64,000 nucleotides of DNA from Kiritimatiellia bacterium (GCA_017454745.1 JAFTCL010000001.1:1-64000); one strand, 5' to 3'; shown: positions 48,098 through 57,937, counted from the stretch's first letter. Translations and numbers: made by a program. Notes: generated by a model not told the origin, from the sequence alone.

Positions 48098-50881
48098 CTA
48101 GAATCCGATTGTCAATTCGCCTTTTGCGCGGCTGGGAAGGCCGATAACCAAGACGCGACGGTCTGGAAGGTATTCAAAGGCCAAGACCTGGCCATCCAGC
48201 GTTACGGCGATCGGACGGTCGAGTCGCGTGACTACCGCCTTTGCCGGCGATTCGGGCCAAACCGCGATGCGGCAGCGCAAAACCCCGCTCTTTACCGGCA
48301 ACGCTTCGGAGTTGCCCGGAAGGTGGAGCAGCGACGGTACGCGGCCGGTTCCGTAAAAAAGCGCGCGGAGAGAATAGAACGGCATCCCGACCAATTCGGC
48401 CAGGTTTTCCTGCACCGTTCCGGGGTTAATCGGAATGGGAAAGCGTTCCTGACGCATCAGGTTCCACGAATCGGGGAGAAGCCCGACGAAACCGGGTTCC
48501 TCCGCCGTATGGTTCTGCCGCACCCCCGAAGCCGTGATTCCGGCGGCTATCGTGCGCCAATATCCGGACTCTTCCGCCTCCGGCACTATCCTGGCCAAAT
48601 CCCAAAGCGCCGACGAATAAACCAATCCGCACCATTGTACGGGGCGCCCGATCCAATTCGGCGCCACCCAATGCGTGGCCCCCATAACTCCGCACGTCGC
48701 ATAGCGGCCGACCGGATCCCCGGATTGCCCCGGTTCCAGCGGCGGCGGGACCAGATAGACCATCGAAAGTCCAGTATATGCCCAGTAACGCGCCTCGCGA
48801 AGATAGGCTGGGTCAGGTTTCAGCAGATATGCTAGCGTATAGGAACGGACAAGGTTTGCGGATGCCATTATGTCGGGAGTGTGCAGCGGCATCTCCCAAG
48901 GTTGCGCCCCGCGCGGCACCGTGCCGCTATAAAGCGCGGTGACCTTATCAACTATCGCCAGAGTTTTCGAAATCTCCGCCTCGTCGCCGCTCCAAACCGC
49001 GTTGCGCAGCAATCCGCTAAGCACCATCGAGGAGTAGCCGTTGCAATGGTCGGCTCCTAGAGTAGAGCCGAGATCAGACTTCCCCTCCGGAGCTTTCCAA
49101 ATCCGCTTGCCGCCGGAGAACCAGCCGTTGGCGCTCTTCATATCCCGACTTCTCCGCTCCAACGCCGCCGGTATATCGCCCGCGACCAGCTCGGGGGCAG
49201 GACAACGGACATGAGAAACACCCGAAACGCCCACCTCCGACTTGGGAATGGCGGCAAGCATTTTGTTGGCGGTATCGCGAAGCCGGGCAACCAGCGTGGC
49301 AGAGTTCGGGATGCCGACGCGGTTTGACAAAAAGCCTACAGCCGGATCAAGCGCCGACGCAAGATACAGCATCAGTACCGGGGCATCCGAAACGAGATTA
49401 GAATTGAAGTGCCCGCCAATCGCGTGCTTGACCTTCAAACCCTCGCGGATTTCCGAATCGAGCCACCCGCTGGCAAGCTGCGCAAGCGAAGCTGCTTGGT
49501 CTATACGGTCCGGCGGGGGAAGCACATCCTTGGTGATACAAACCTTAATCGCGTCCGCGACGTTATTCCCTTCCCCGGTACTGAGCGTCACGGTATGCGA
49601 AGCTCCGGAAAACGGCATCGGCGTGTAAAGGCTTAATTCCGACTCCGGACGCGCCAGTCCCACTGCCGGCGCCCAAAACGCGAGCAGGTGCCCGCCGCTT
49701 TTGAAAACCCGATCCGGGGTGTCGAAAACCGTCGCGAAAGGATGGGGACGGCCAGGTCGCGCGCAAGTGTTATCGACCAGCTGATTCCACTCCGCCGCCA
49801 ACCAGTTTTTTTCATCGGTGAAAACCGCTAGCGGAGCGCTAAAACGGTATTCCGCCGTAATAAGACGGTTGTACTCTTCCGTAAAAATCTCTTTCTTGTT
49901 GGACGAGGGTTCGTCCTCCAGATACTCCACCCCCGCCAGCATCGCCTGGCGTTTGTGTCCGCCGGAACCGCGGTCGATAAAAAGCGTGAGCGCCGGCACG
50001 TGCAGTATCGACGCCTTCGCGCCCGCGATCGCGGGATTGAATTTGACTTGGGTAGATATCTCCAAAGCGCGGCGGTTCTTAACCGGGGTAAACATCCGGT
50101 TAAGTTCCCACTCGTTTTCGTCCGCGTCTTTCATCCGAGCGACAGTTCTTAATCCCATGCCGTAACGGACAACTTGCGCTTTGGCGGTTGACCAATCTAA
50201 AGAGCGGACATTTTTGGACCGGTCAACATAAACAAACTGATCATCGGGATTGCCTTCGACCGTCTTGCCGCGAGACGAAAACCGGAACGCGCCGATACGG
50301 CTGGGATCGTGGCGCAAATCCCAGCAGTCGCCATCGAGAATAGCCGCGGACTCGGGCAGCTCCAACGGCGGCGGCGTTGCCGGGGAACAAGTCCACAGCG
50401 GGACGTGGAATTCCACCGCCAACCCCTTGACCGTAAACGAACCGGATAACCCGGGCGGGTCAAGGCGCAGTCTGCACTGGCCGCTACCGCAAAACGGAAC
50501 CGGCACTTCGGTCTCGAAGCGCGAGTACGGCGGTTTGCCGACGGCATGGAGATGGCAGGAATCGGCCTGGTTGAAAGGCTTCTTCCCGAATGAATAAAAA
50601 AGCTGCCAAGAGTTCGCGCATTCGGTCGGCTCACAAGTCATAATCACGGTCATGTGCTTGGTATTATCCGGCGCGGCGGGGAACTGCACGTCGGAGTTGA
50701 TGAACCAAGGGTCTTCGTCGGTAACCGTAAACGAAAGCCCGCGTTCTGAAGATGCCACATCCTTTACATGATGCGGACTGCCCCACGTATGCGGACGGGT
50801 AAAATCCGCTACCGGGATTTCAGCGCCGCGCACCGCAGATAAAAACGCCAAACTGCAAACCAAGCAAGCCAAAAACTTCAT
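48098..50881 (-). CDS. Large secreted protein of unknown function with a toroid-like C-terminal half
   Basis: 927 residues with a signal peptide (MKFLACLVCSLAFLSAVRGAE). Residues 20-170 look like a beta-sandwich carbohydrate-binding type module. The middle is beta-rich (ALEISTQVKFNPAIAGAKASIL). The C-terminal 450 residues are helical with repeating hairpins (LGADHCNGYSSMVLSGLLRNAVW, NLVRSYTLAYLLKPDPAYLREARYWAYTGLSMVYLV, GLVYSSALWDLARIVPEA), as in alpha/alpha-toroid glycosidases or lyases. I do not recognise a named family, and no catalytic residue can be assigned safely. A secreted glycan-active enzyme is the best guess. It follows the giant repeat protein gene after a terminator. Confidence 0.65.
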   Translation of the reverse strand: MKFLACLVCSLAFLSAVRGAEIPVADFTRPHTWGSPHHVKDVASSERGLSFTVTDEDPWFINSDVQFPAAPDNTKHMTVIMTCEPTECANSWQLFYSFGKKPFNQADSCHLHAVGKPPYSRFETEVPVPFCGSGQCRLRLDPPGLSGSFTVKGLAVEFHVPLWTCSPATPPPLELPESAAILDGDCWDLRHDPSRIGAFRFSSRGKTVEGNPDDQFVYVDRSKNVRSLDWSTAKAQVVRYGMGLRTVARMKDADENEWELNRMFTPVKNRRALEISTQVKFNPAIAGAKASILHVPALTLFIDRGSGGHKRQAMLAGVEYLEDEPSSNKKEIFTEEYNRLITAEYRFSAPLAVFTDEKNWLAAEWNQLVDNTCARPGRPHPFATVFDTPDRVFKSGGHLLAFWAPAVGLARPESELSLYTPMPFSGASHTVTLSTGEGNNVADAIKVCITKDVLPPPDRIDQAASLAQLASGWLDSEIREGLKVKHAIGGHFNSNLVSDAPVLMLYLASALDPAVGFLSNRVGIPNSATLVARLRDTANKMLAAIPKSEVGVSGVSHVRCPAPELVAGDIPAALERRSRDMKSANGWFSGGKRIWKAPEGKSDLGSTLGADHCNGYSSMVLSGLLRNAVWSGDEAEISKTLAIVDKVTALYSGTVPRGAQPWEMPLHTPDIMASANLVRSYTLAYLLKPDPAYLREARYWAYTGLSMVYLVPPPLEPGQSGDPVGRYATCGVMGATHWVAPNWIGRPVQWCGLVYSSALWDLARIVPEAEESGYWRTIAAGITASGVRQNHTAEEPGFVGLLPDSWNLMRQERFPIPINPGTVQENLAELVGMPFYSLRALFYGTGRVPSLLHLPGNSEALPVKSGVLRCRIAVWPESPAKAVVTRLDRPIAVTLDGQVLAFEYLPDRRVLVIGLPSRAKGELTIGF

Positions 50882-50898
50882 ACCGGATCCCTCTTGTT

Positions 50899-50940
50899 AA
50901 AAAACAAAGCGGGGCGCTCAACCGCGCCCTGCCTTGTTTT
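50899..50940 (-). terminator. Intrinsic terminator after the giant repeat protein gene
   Basis: The stem on the minus strand AAACAAGGCAGGGCGC pairs with GCGCCCCGCTTTGTTT (two non-Watson-Crick positions) around a 6-base loop, and it runs into TTTTTT AAC. It is 10 bases past the stop codon at 50950. Confidence 0.7.
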
Positions 50941-50949
50941 GCGAAACCA

Positions 50950-53900
50950 TTAACGCAACAGCATGATCGTCCCGCCGGTGTTTTCGACCACCACGTCCAT
51001 ACCAGCGTTCTGGATGGAAACCGTAGTGCTGCTGTTAATCGGCGCACCGTCAACGGTAATCGTCCAGCCGGACAAATCAAGTTCTCCAAAGCCGGCGTCG
51101 GAATGGAACACCGTCGCCCGGGCGGGAAGCGCAGAGCCGTTTACGGTCTCGAAATCCAGCGACAAGTTGGCAGGGAGAGACAAATCGGCGGCGTAGATTC
51201 CTCCGCAGTTTCCGGACGATACTATTGCCTTCGCTTTCGCCCCGGCGGCGATCACCGCCTTTTTGGTGACAGTCAACCGTCCGTCACTGCCCGCCGCGCC
51301 AAGCACCAGCGTACCGTTGGCCGCCACGCCGAGGCTGTCCAACACCTGGCCGATGCCGCCGAACACCGCACCGCCCGCCACCGCGACTTTGCCGACGGTC
51401 GACGAGTCGTTACCGAACACCAAACCGCCGGCGTTAATCGCCCACGGGCCGGTGGCCATTACGGAACCGTTAACCGTCAGGGTACCGCCGCCGAGTTTCT
51501 TGACCTCGCCAAGACCGGTAATCATGCCGTCGAAGGTCTGGTCTTCCGCAATATCGAAATGTCGGCTGTAGTCGCGCGCCTCTTCAACGCTGACAGCGTA
51601 GCAGTGGAATCTGTCAGAGGTATTTGAATCAACCTCCACGATATGCCCGTTTCCACTAGCTTTGAAACGGCACACTATGTAACGCGGCAGATAACTTTCC
51701 AAATCATCCTCGTTGAGAGACATCGTCTGAGTACGCTCGCCGGTTCCGGAAGTGGGATTGTAAGACACCGTGATGGCCCGGTTTTTGCCCACTTCCCAAA
51801 CACGGGTGTAGATGCGCATCTCGTAAGTCTTGCCGGAGATCAAACCGCGAACCGTCAACGCATTGGTTGCGGTGTTGTAACACATCCCGGTCAGAATCTG
51901 GTAGAATCCCTGGTCGGAACCCATCGCGACATTCCCCATATTGCCGCCGCCATGCGAAGAGGTCGGCAATCCAGATAAGCTGCCACCGGTTCGGCTGTCG
52001 CGGTAGTAGGTGTTGGCGTTGTTCGGGCTGTAGCAGCGGAAGAAGGATTCGTTCACCGGAATCACATCCTTAGTAGTGTCCGCGCCTGAGGCGAACGTCT
52101 CGGCAACAATGTATTTCTTGCTGCTGCCGAAACCGCTGTCGGCATCGGAATTGAAGTAAACCAGCCGCTGAATGTCGGCATCGGCGAACGTGCCGTCGGC
52201 CTGTAACTCGCCCCACAAGCCGTTTTCGCCGTGGGTCAGCTCCACCATGCCGGAACCGCTCAACCCGCCCACGGAAGATTCGTTGCGAAGCTCCAGCACG
52301 GCGGCGGTACCGAGGGTGGCGGTACCGAACACGCTGCCGCCCGCCTCCAACACCGCGCGTCCGGCATTGACCGTAATACCGCCGGTCAGCGCATTGGCAC
52401 CGCGGTAGTACTGGGTTCCGTAGCCGTCCTGCACCAGCGAACCTTCGCCGTTAAGCGTGCCGTCGAAGTATCCCTTAGTCCCTTCGGTGGTGGAGAGCGT
52501 CAGCTCCTGCGACGTTTCCGGACCCGCCCCAGCCAACAACTCGTTTGAAAATGCGTAACTGTGTGGGTTGTCAAAAAGCAACGACCGGAAGTTGACGCTC
52601 ATCTCGCCCGAATCGTCGGCGGTGTAACGGAACACCATCGCGCCGAACTGGTCTCTCGCGCCCCAGCAGTGGTCGAAATCGAGCGTGTTGGAGGCGATCG
52701 GCTTACCGCCCACATAGAAGATACTCCGCACCAACCGTTTGTTGTTGTCCCAGTTTCGGAAGTAAATGCGGAACTCGTACCGGCTGCCGGGGGTGAGTCC
52801 CTTGAGGGTCATCGTCTCGTTGGCGCTTCCGTAAACGAAACCGTCCACAAGGCTTGCGAAAGTTTGGTCGCCGCCGACCGGACGGGTCGTGTGCGCCGTG
52901 GTCGACCAATTCTGCAGCTCGAACTCGCCGAACTCGCCGAACTCCACGCCGTTGCAAGTGGCGGTAGTGCCGAGCGGGAAGTTGATCAAATGGGTGTACT
53001 GCTTGTCGGGCGAGATGCCGCTGTCCGCGTCGCCGCCGATGTTCACCAGATACAGCCCGGTGTCGCCAAGATTGACCGCACCGTTGCCGGAAAGCGAAGT
53101 CACCGTTCCGCCGTTGGAGAACAGACTCCCGCGCTCTTCCACCGCCACAATGGCGGAATCCAGCTCGCCACTGCTGATGAAGATGCCGCCCGACCCCGCC
53201 AGCAAATTGCCGCTGCCGTAAACGAAGGACTGCAACCCCACCCCCAGCGTGGCCAGCAAACCGTTGCCTTTCCCGTAAAGGGTGCCGTTGAACAGCGAGT
53301 CCGTGAATCCGCGGTTAAAGTTGGCAATCGCCACATTGGAGCCGTTTTCCGGTTCGAGATTTCCGTCGCCGGTAAGGTTTTGCATCCCGAAGTACGGCGT
53401 GAACCACTCGATCGGAATCAGGTGTTTCCCGGTCTCGCCGGGCGCGGTCACAAACAGGTTGGCGTAGGCGTTACCGGTGTACTCAAATATGCCGAGATAG
53501 AACCTGTGCGGACCGGCGTTAAGGTAGCACACGTCCAAAGCCTCAAAACAGTTGGTGTGGGCAAGCTTGACCGAACCGTCAATTGCCATTATCATGCTGT
53601 CATCGAGGGTGGCGTAGAATTTGTATTCGCCGGTAGCGGGAATCGTGATCACACCTTCCCAAGCAGCCGCCCAATGGTCAGCGTTCGCGTGCAACGAGCC
53701 ATTGCAGTATTGCTCCGGCAGACTGACCGCCGCATCGGTGGCACGGTCGGAGAAGCAGCTGCCTTCCGCGCAGTCGAAGAAGTAGTTGCCGAGAACGTTA
53801 AGCGTGTCCAGATATGCCCGGAACGCATCATAGTCGTAAACCTTACCGCACAACGCCATAAACTGCGCGGTATTGGCGACCGGCATATCGTAGAAAGTGC

Positions 53901-56900
53901 CGACCAAACCGTGAACTCCGGTAGAACCGGTGGCGCGGGCGCTGCCGTTCAGCGCAACGCTGCCGGGCTTTACCCCGGCTCCCAAGGCAAGTGTGCCGTT
54001 GTCAACCTGCAACGTCCCGTCAAAGCTGCCGTTCAAGTCGGTCGGGGCGTATGTAATCGTACCGGTACCGGTCTTGACCAACGTTCCGGAACCGGAAAGG
54101 GCCCCCTCCACCATAATATCGCCGCCGACAAGTGTCACGGTGTTGTCCAAAGCTAGCGACGCGCCATCCTGCACCGCAATATCACCCGCCAACTTGGCGT
54201 TTGGACCGAACCCAACGGCACCCGCTTTCACGTCCAAATCGGAAACCACATCGCCGTCAAAGGTGACTTTTCCCACCCCGGCGCTGATTTCAATGGCTTT
54301 GGAGCTAAGATTGGTCACACCGCTGGCAATCACGTGCGAACCGTAATCCACGCTCACCGTCGGAACGCCGCCCGACACCACATCGAACAGAATCGAACCG
54401 CCGGTCAAAGTGTAGGTGTTGTTGTTCACGAAAGACAACCCGCTGAGCGTGTAGGCATCCTGCAACGTCACCGTAGCGGGGGCACTGACGGCGGTGCCGA
54501 ACACCGCCGAGACGCCAAGCCCGTCAGGAGCGTTGGAATGATCCCAATTGTTGTCCGGCCACTTGCCGCTACCGTCGTGAATCCAAGTGTACACCGCATT
54601 GTCGCCGCCCGGCACGATGCTCAGCGTGATGGCGTCGCCGGTGTCTGAAAAGATGTAGTCATATCCCTCGACCTGTGAAGAATAATCGACCGTCAGGTTG
54701 TTGACATTGCCCTCGAACGTTCCGGAGTATTTGAAGAGCGTGTAAACGCCGGACTGCCCGTAATAATCCGCGCCGGTGATTTCGTTGCGGAGTTTGAAAA
54801 TCACCGCGCCCAACTTCAGGTTGGACACCTCCAGCTGGTCATATCCGTTGGAGTCGAAAGATATTAATCCGTGGCCGGTAAAATCGAGCGAGGCCAGCCG
54901 GGACTGCAACGCCCGCTTGTATCCGACCTCAAAATTTCCGGACACCGCCACCGAAACCGCGTCAGGAACCGAACCGTCCAAAATCAGCGCCGTGCCGTTG
55001 TTTACGTTGATGGCGGCAGCCTCCACCGAATCCCCGAGCGTGATGTCGCCCAGCACCACGGTGCCGCCGGAAACGCCGCCAACCGTCAAATCGGGACGGT
55101 TGAGGGTGATTCCGCCCAAAAATCCCGCCACGCCGGAATTAGACCCCAGCGTAACCGAAGCCGCTTCGGGCCCAATCGCAATCGGTCGCCGGGAGATAAA
55201 TCCGTCCAAATTACCGTAAAGGGCGGGTGTCGCATCGGCGGCGGTCTCGGCATCCGAAATCGCAACCACGTGGTTGATGTCACGGGCCAAAGACGGCTGG
55301 GTGGCGACTGGATCCCCGCTCCAGGGATGAATTTCGCCATTGTAAAGTTCCGAATGATCCAGAACGACGGCACCGTCGCGAATGGTGGTCCAACCGTTGA
55401 ACACATTGGCGTTGACATTCACGAACTGCAGAGTGCCTTTGCCGGACTTAATCACCTTGGCATCATCATAGACATCCTCGTTGTTGCTGTGGGCAGAGCT
55501 TTTGACAAAACCGACCGTGGTCAACAAGTCATTCCCGCCAATGTCAAACTCGCACACTGGCGACAACAATCCGAAAGTGGAGGTTGCCTCGTAAGTGAAC
55601 CCGTTGCCGGTGGTGCCGCAAACCGCCACCCCGTCACCGGCCATGTTGATACCGTATCCGGAATAATTCTGCCTAAGGTCGAAATAAAGCGCCGCGCGGG
55701 TGTTATTGCAGCGGATCTGGGGGTTCTGGTTCTCTTCGTACTGCGCCATTATAACCGCACCCTCGCAGACCACCACATTGGAACATTTGGTGGTACCGCC
55801 CTCCAGTTTCAGCGTGCCGCGCCCCAACTTGTGGATTCGGGTCTCCCGGCCTTCAATACCGATAATCGGATTGGAGATGGAAAGGTCGCCGTCTTCCACC
55901 TGCACCCACACCTTGGACGCAGCCTCGATCGAGGAGGAGATTTTCGCCGAACCGGCACCGTTTTTTTCGACCTTAGACCAATAGCCCGAATTGTCATGGT
56001 CGGTGATGTAAAGCCCGGTACCGGACAGCTCGGTCACGTTACCGTAGCCGACCGCGCTCAAAGCCAGATAGTTCATCGTGGTTTTTAACACGTCGTTCAC
56101 CAGCGACACCCCGTCCATACCCGGAAAATCCATCAGCAGCGTCGGCGCTCCGCCAGCCGCCACCAGAGACCACCCGTTGGCCCACAGCGCGGCGGTTGAC
56201 CAGCTGCCACCCTGCCCCGCCACTGCGGCGGCGGTGAGAACGTTCACGGCGATGGTTCCGCCGCCGGACAGGTTCGCGTTCGCGTTGATGTCCATCGCCG
56301 CCAGCTCCAATGAAGAAGCGAGCGCGTGTCCCAGATAAGCGCCGGTGAAAGACCGCTCCACGTTCGCCCCGGCCTCGGCGGTCAGCGTGGAGCCTTCAAC
56401 CATCGCCAACGTCGGCTCGGTGGCGGAAGGAACCGACAACCGCACGTCATCCACAAACGAGGTGTTGTCGAACGACCGGTTGTTGCCCGCCAGTTCGATC
56501 TTGTGGCTGCCGGCGGCAAAATAAAGCGGGCCGGTTGAAACGCGGCGCCAATCCTTGGAGAAATAGGGGTCGAACACGAACACCGCCGGGATATCGTCCA
56601 CCAGCACCGTAAAGCCGTGTTCATTCAAGGAATCACCGCTACAGCGCCGGAAGATCACGCAGGACAAATCGTAAACCCCGGCCTCGGCGACCGTAAAGGT
56701 CTGCGCCACCGCGCCGTAAATCTGCAACCCCACCATCATGCTGCCGTCGGGACAATCGGAGGTTCCTTCGAAACCTTCGTTACCCCACGATCTGGAGCCG
56801 GAGTTGTTCACATGCACCACTCGGTGATGGGTTGAATACTGCGGCAAATCCCATCCCGTCGGGATTTGGTCAGCGGCGGACGGATAACGGTATCCGTCGT

Positions 56901-57450
56901 AAAAAGGTTCTTCGAAGGAACCGTTCGTCAGCAGACTGGCCGACTGCGAGGGCATTCCGAGGATGGTGAAGGTCGCGCCGGAAACGACATGGACGTCGGC
57001 ATTCTGGAACCGGGAGCCGCCCGCCTGCAAAACGCCCTCCGCCACGTTCACCCGCCCGTGCAGCGAGGCGGCGGCCACAGTGCCGGCGCCCGATTTGGTG
57101 ATGGCGGTACCGGTGACGGTATCCACGTTAATCACGTTGATAGTGCCGGATGCGGCGTTGATCGCGCCGTTCAGGCGGATCATCCCTCGGCCGATCAGCA
57201 TCGCGCCGTTATATTGGAACACCAGGCCCGAGGCATCCACCGTTGCGGTGACATTCACCGTCGCCCCGTTGGGAAAGACAGCGGTGGCACCGTTTTGCCA
57301 GACGGTTTCCGAGTTATCTTCGGCCAGCCAGTTTGAGGTGGCGAGATCCCAGACTCCGGCCGCGCCGCCGTTCCAAACCAAATTCTCCGCGCACAATGAA
57401 AGTGCCGAAAATCCTATCGCAAGCGTTAAAACTATTTTTTTGCTATTCAT
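50950..57450 (-). CDS. Giant secreted protein with autotransporter-associated beta-strand repeats and a PA14-like domain
   Basis: 2166 residues. After a signal peptide (KKIVLTLAIGFSALSLCA) come many beta-helix segments of the PATR type, recognisable by K-G-GTL and V-GTL-G patterns: LGRGTLKLEGGT, KSGKGTLQFVNV, KTGTGTITYAP, KLGGGTLTVNGS. A DUF642-like jelly-roll module starts near residue 175 (LLTNGSFEEPFYDG, ending FVDDVRLSVP). A PA14-like module is near residue 1190 (GLVGTFYDMPVA, YKFYATLDDSMIMAIDGS), usually glycan-binding. Other modules repeat the pattern MTLKGLTPGSRYEFRIYFRNW. There is no C-terminal autotransporter barrel; the protein ends in a short strand, TGGTIMLLR. Likely a cell-surface or secreted adhesin or glycan-binding protein. 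Confidence 0.78.
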   Translation of the reverse strand: MNSKKIVLTLAIGFSALSLCAENLVWNGGAAGVWDLATSNWLAEDNSETVWQNGATAVFPNGATVNVTATVDASGLVFQYNGAMLIGRGMIRLNGAINAASGTINVINVDTVTGTAITKSGAGTVAAASLHGRVNVAEGVLQAGGSRFQNADVHVVSGATFTILGMPSQSASLLTNGSFEEPFYDGYRYPSAADQIPTGWDLPQYSTHHRVVHVNNSGSRSWGNEGFEGTSDCPDGSMMVGLQIYGAVAQTFTVAEAGVYDLSCVIFRRCSGDSLNEHGFTVLVDDIPAVFVFDPYFSKDWRRVSTGPLYFAAGSHKIELAGNNRSFDNTSFVDDVRLSVPSATEPTLAMVEGSTLTAEAGANVERSFTGAYLGHALASSLELAAMDINANANLSGGGTIAVNVLTAAAVAGQGGSWSTAALWANGWSLVAAGGAPTLLMDFPGMDGVSLVNDVLKTTMNYLALSAVGYGNVTELSGTGLYITDHDNSGYWSKVEKNGAGSAKISSSIEAASKVWVQVEDGDLSISNPIIGIEGRETRIHKLGRGTLKLEGGTTKCSNVVVCEGAVIMAQYEENQNPQIRCNNTRAALYFDLRQNYSGYGINMAGDGVAVCGTTGNGFTYEATSTFGLLSPVCEFDIGGNDLLTTVGFVKSSAHSNNEDVYDDAKVIKSGKGTLQFVNVNANVFNGWTTIRDGAVVLDHSELYNGEIHPWSGDPVATQPSLARDINHVVAISDAETAADATPALYGNLDGFISRRPIAIGPEAASVTLGSNSGVAGFLGGITLNRPDLTVGGVSGGTVVLGDITLGDSVEAAAINVNNGTALILDGSVPDAVSVAVSGNFEVGYKRALQSRLASLDFTGHGLISFDSNGYDQLEVSNLKLGAVIFKLRNEITGADYYGQSGVYTLFKYSGTFEGNVNNLTVDYSSQVEGYDYIFSDTGDAITLSIVPGGDNAVYTWIHDGSGKWPDNNWDHSNAPDGLGVSAVFGTAVSAPATVTLQDAYTLSGLSFVNNNTYTLTGGSILFDVVSGGVPTVSVDYGSHVIASGVTNLSSKAIEISAGVGKVTFDGDVVSDLDVKAGAVGFGPNAKLAGDIAVQDGASLALDNTVTLVGGDIMVEGALSGSGTLVKTGTGTITYAPTDLNGSFDGTLQVDNGTLALGAGVKPGSVALNGSARATGSTGVHGLVGTFYDMPVANTAQFMALCGKVYDYDAFRAYLDTLNVLGNYFFDCAEGSCFSDRATDAAVSLPEQYCNGSLHANADHWAAAWEGVITIPATGEYKFYATLDDSMIMAIDGSVKLAHTNCFEALDVCYLNAGPHRFYLGIFEYTGNAYANLFVTAPGETGKHLIPIEWFTPYFGMQNLTGDGNLEPENGSNVAIANFNRGFTDSLFNGTLYGKGNGLLATLGVGLQSFVYGSGNLLAGSGGIFISSGELDSAIVAVEERGSLFSNGGTVTSLSGNGAVNLGDTGLYLVNIGGDADSGISPDKQYTHLINFPLGTTATCNGVEFGEFGEFELQNWSTTAHTTRPVGGDQTFASLVDGFVYGSANETMTLKGLTPGSRYEFRIYFRNWDNNKRLVRSIFYVGGKPIASNTLDFDHCWGARDQFGAMVFRYTADDSGEMSVNFRSLLFDNPHSYAFSNELLAGAGPETSQELTLSTTEGTKGYFDGTLNGEGSLVQDGYGTQYYRGANALTGGITVNAGRAVLEAGGSVFGTATLGTAAVLELRNESSVGGLSGSGMVELTHGENGLWGELQADGTFADADIQRLVYFNSDADSGFGSSKKYIVAETFASGADTTKDVIPVNESFFRCYSPNNANTYYRDSRTGGSLSGLPTSSHGGGNMGNVAMGSDQGFYQILTGMCYNTATNALTVRGLISGKTYEMRIYTRVWEVGKNRAITVSYNPTSGTGERTQTMSLNEDDLESYLPRYIVCRFKASGNGHIVEVDSNTSDRFHCYAVSVEEARDYSRHFDIAEDQTFDGMITGLGEVKKLGGGTLTVNGSVMATGPWAINAGGLVFGNDSSTVGKVAVAGGAVFGGIGQVLDSLGVAANGTLVLGAAGSDGRLTVTKKAVIAAGAKAKAIVSSGNCGGIYAADLSLPANLSLDFETVNGSALPARATVFHSDAGFGELDLSGWTITVDGAPINSSTTVSIQNAGMDVVVENTGGTIMLLR

Positions 57451-57533
57451 GTTCTACCTCACTGCCTTGCCGCCAATGGAAACAATCCCCATTGACATGA
57501 TAATAGATTAACAAATATTTTAAACCCTAGCAA

Positions 57534-57549
57534 GGACAAAAATTTGTCC
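57534..57549. promoter_or_regulatory. Inverted repeat upstream of the giant repeat protein gene
   Basis: ggacaaa and tttgtcc are perfect complements separated by 2 bases. The site is about 85 bases before the start codon at 57450, in AT-rich DNA, and could be an operator. I cannot assign a regulator. Confidence 0.4.
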
Positions 57550-57618
57550 GCTCGGCGCGTTTTTGCCTCACGGAAATGCAGAGACGAAAAAAGCGGCAAT
57601 GCTTCGTTTTAATCAAAC

Positions 57619-57652
57619 TTTTCAGCCGCGAAGGGCGCATCTGGCGCAAAGG
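57619..57652. repeat. Composite repeat module A, divergent third copy
   Basis: agccgcgaagggcgca is followed by tctggcgcaaagg. It differs from modules A at 40518 and 47998 by one base over the core, and it lacks module B. It lies in the divergent region upstream of leuA rather than at a gene end. Confidence 0.55.
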
Positions 57653-57764
57653 TGATCACAAGCATTGCGGAACTTGCACCCTCAAAAAAGAAAAATTGGA
57701 TTTTTCTGTTGTATTGTGGACCGGGATTTTGATAACATACGCGGCGTTTGAGGTAATAAGCGTC

Positions 57765-57848
57765 ATGAGCAGCCATTCAATTTCGTTTTTCGCGCTCCTT
57801 ATTAACGCCGCCCTCCTTACGGGGACGGAGCGGGCGCGTTTACCCTGA
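57765..57848 (+). CDS. leuL: Leucine operon leader peptide
   Basis: 27-codon open frame whose translation is expected to sense charged tRNA-Leu. It begins MSSHSISFFALLINAALL and ends TGTERARLP. Control codons are two Leu-Leu pairs (codons 11-12 and 17-18, each CTC CTT) and a TTA at codon 26. FALLINAALL recalls the E. coli leu leader segment TGLLLLNAF, perhaps by convergence. No strong ribosome site is seen, only gaggtaa about 10 bases upstream. The stop codon is about 30 bases before the terminator and 89 bases before leuA. Confidence 0.75.
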   Translation: MSSHSISFFALLINAALLTGTERARLP

Positions 57849-57917
57849 ATGGATGCAATCCGTGACAGAGGATAAAGGCGGCCCCGCTCCGAAAGAGCGA
57901 GGCCGTTTTTGTTTTTT
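57826..57917 (+). promoter_or_regulatory. leu attenuator: antiterminator and intrinsic terminator
   Basis: The terminator pairs ggccccgctc (57880-57889) with gagcgaggcc (57895-57904), nine pairs with one mismatch and loop cgaaa, followed by G, five T, G, six T. The competing pairing is perfect over 9 bp: cggagcggg (57826-57834, codons 21-24 of the leader) with cccgctccg (57883-57891, the left arm and loop of the terminator). A ribosome stalled at the Leu codons would leave 57826-57834 free to form the antiterminator. A ribosome that reaches the stop would cover it and allow termination. This matches the classical amino acid attenuation logic. Confidence 0.8.
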
Positions 57918-57937
57918 AGCAGGCAAAGGAATAACCA

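Larger units (their letters stand above)
57451..57764. other. Divergent intergenic region between the giant repeat protein gene and the leu operon
   Basis: It holds an inverted repeat, a copy of repeat module A and the presumed leu promoter. A tentative plus-strand promoter is TTGTAT (starting near 57711) with GATAAC about 16 bases later, before the leader peptide ATG at 57765; I am not confident of it. An open frame from 57576 merges with the leader peptide, but its upstream part covers repeat DNA and is not a gene. Confidence 0.5.

Noticed and set aside
52561-54156. 531-codon plus-strand open frame inside the giant repeat protein gene
   Set aside because: Antisense shadow; the minus strand has a signal peptide, PA14-like and repeat modules, while the plus frame has none.
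57492-57525. Plus-strand promoter starting with TTGACA upstream of leu
   Set aside because: No acceptable -10 box at 16-18 bases and it is over 250 bases from the leader peptide.
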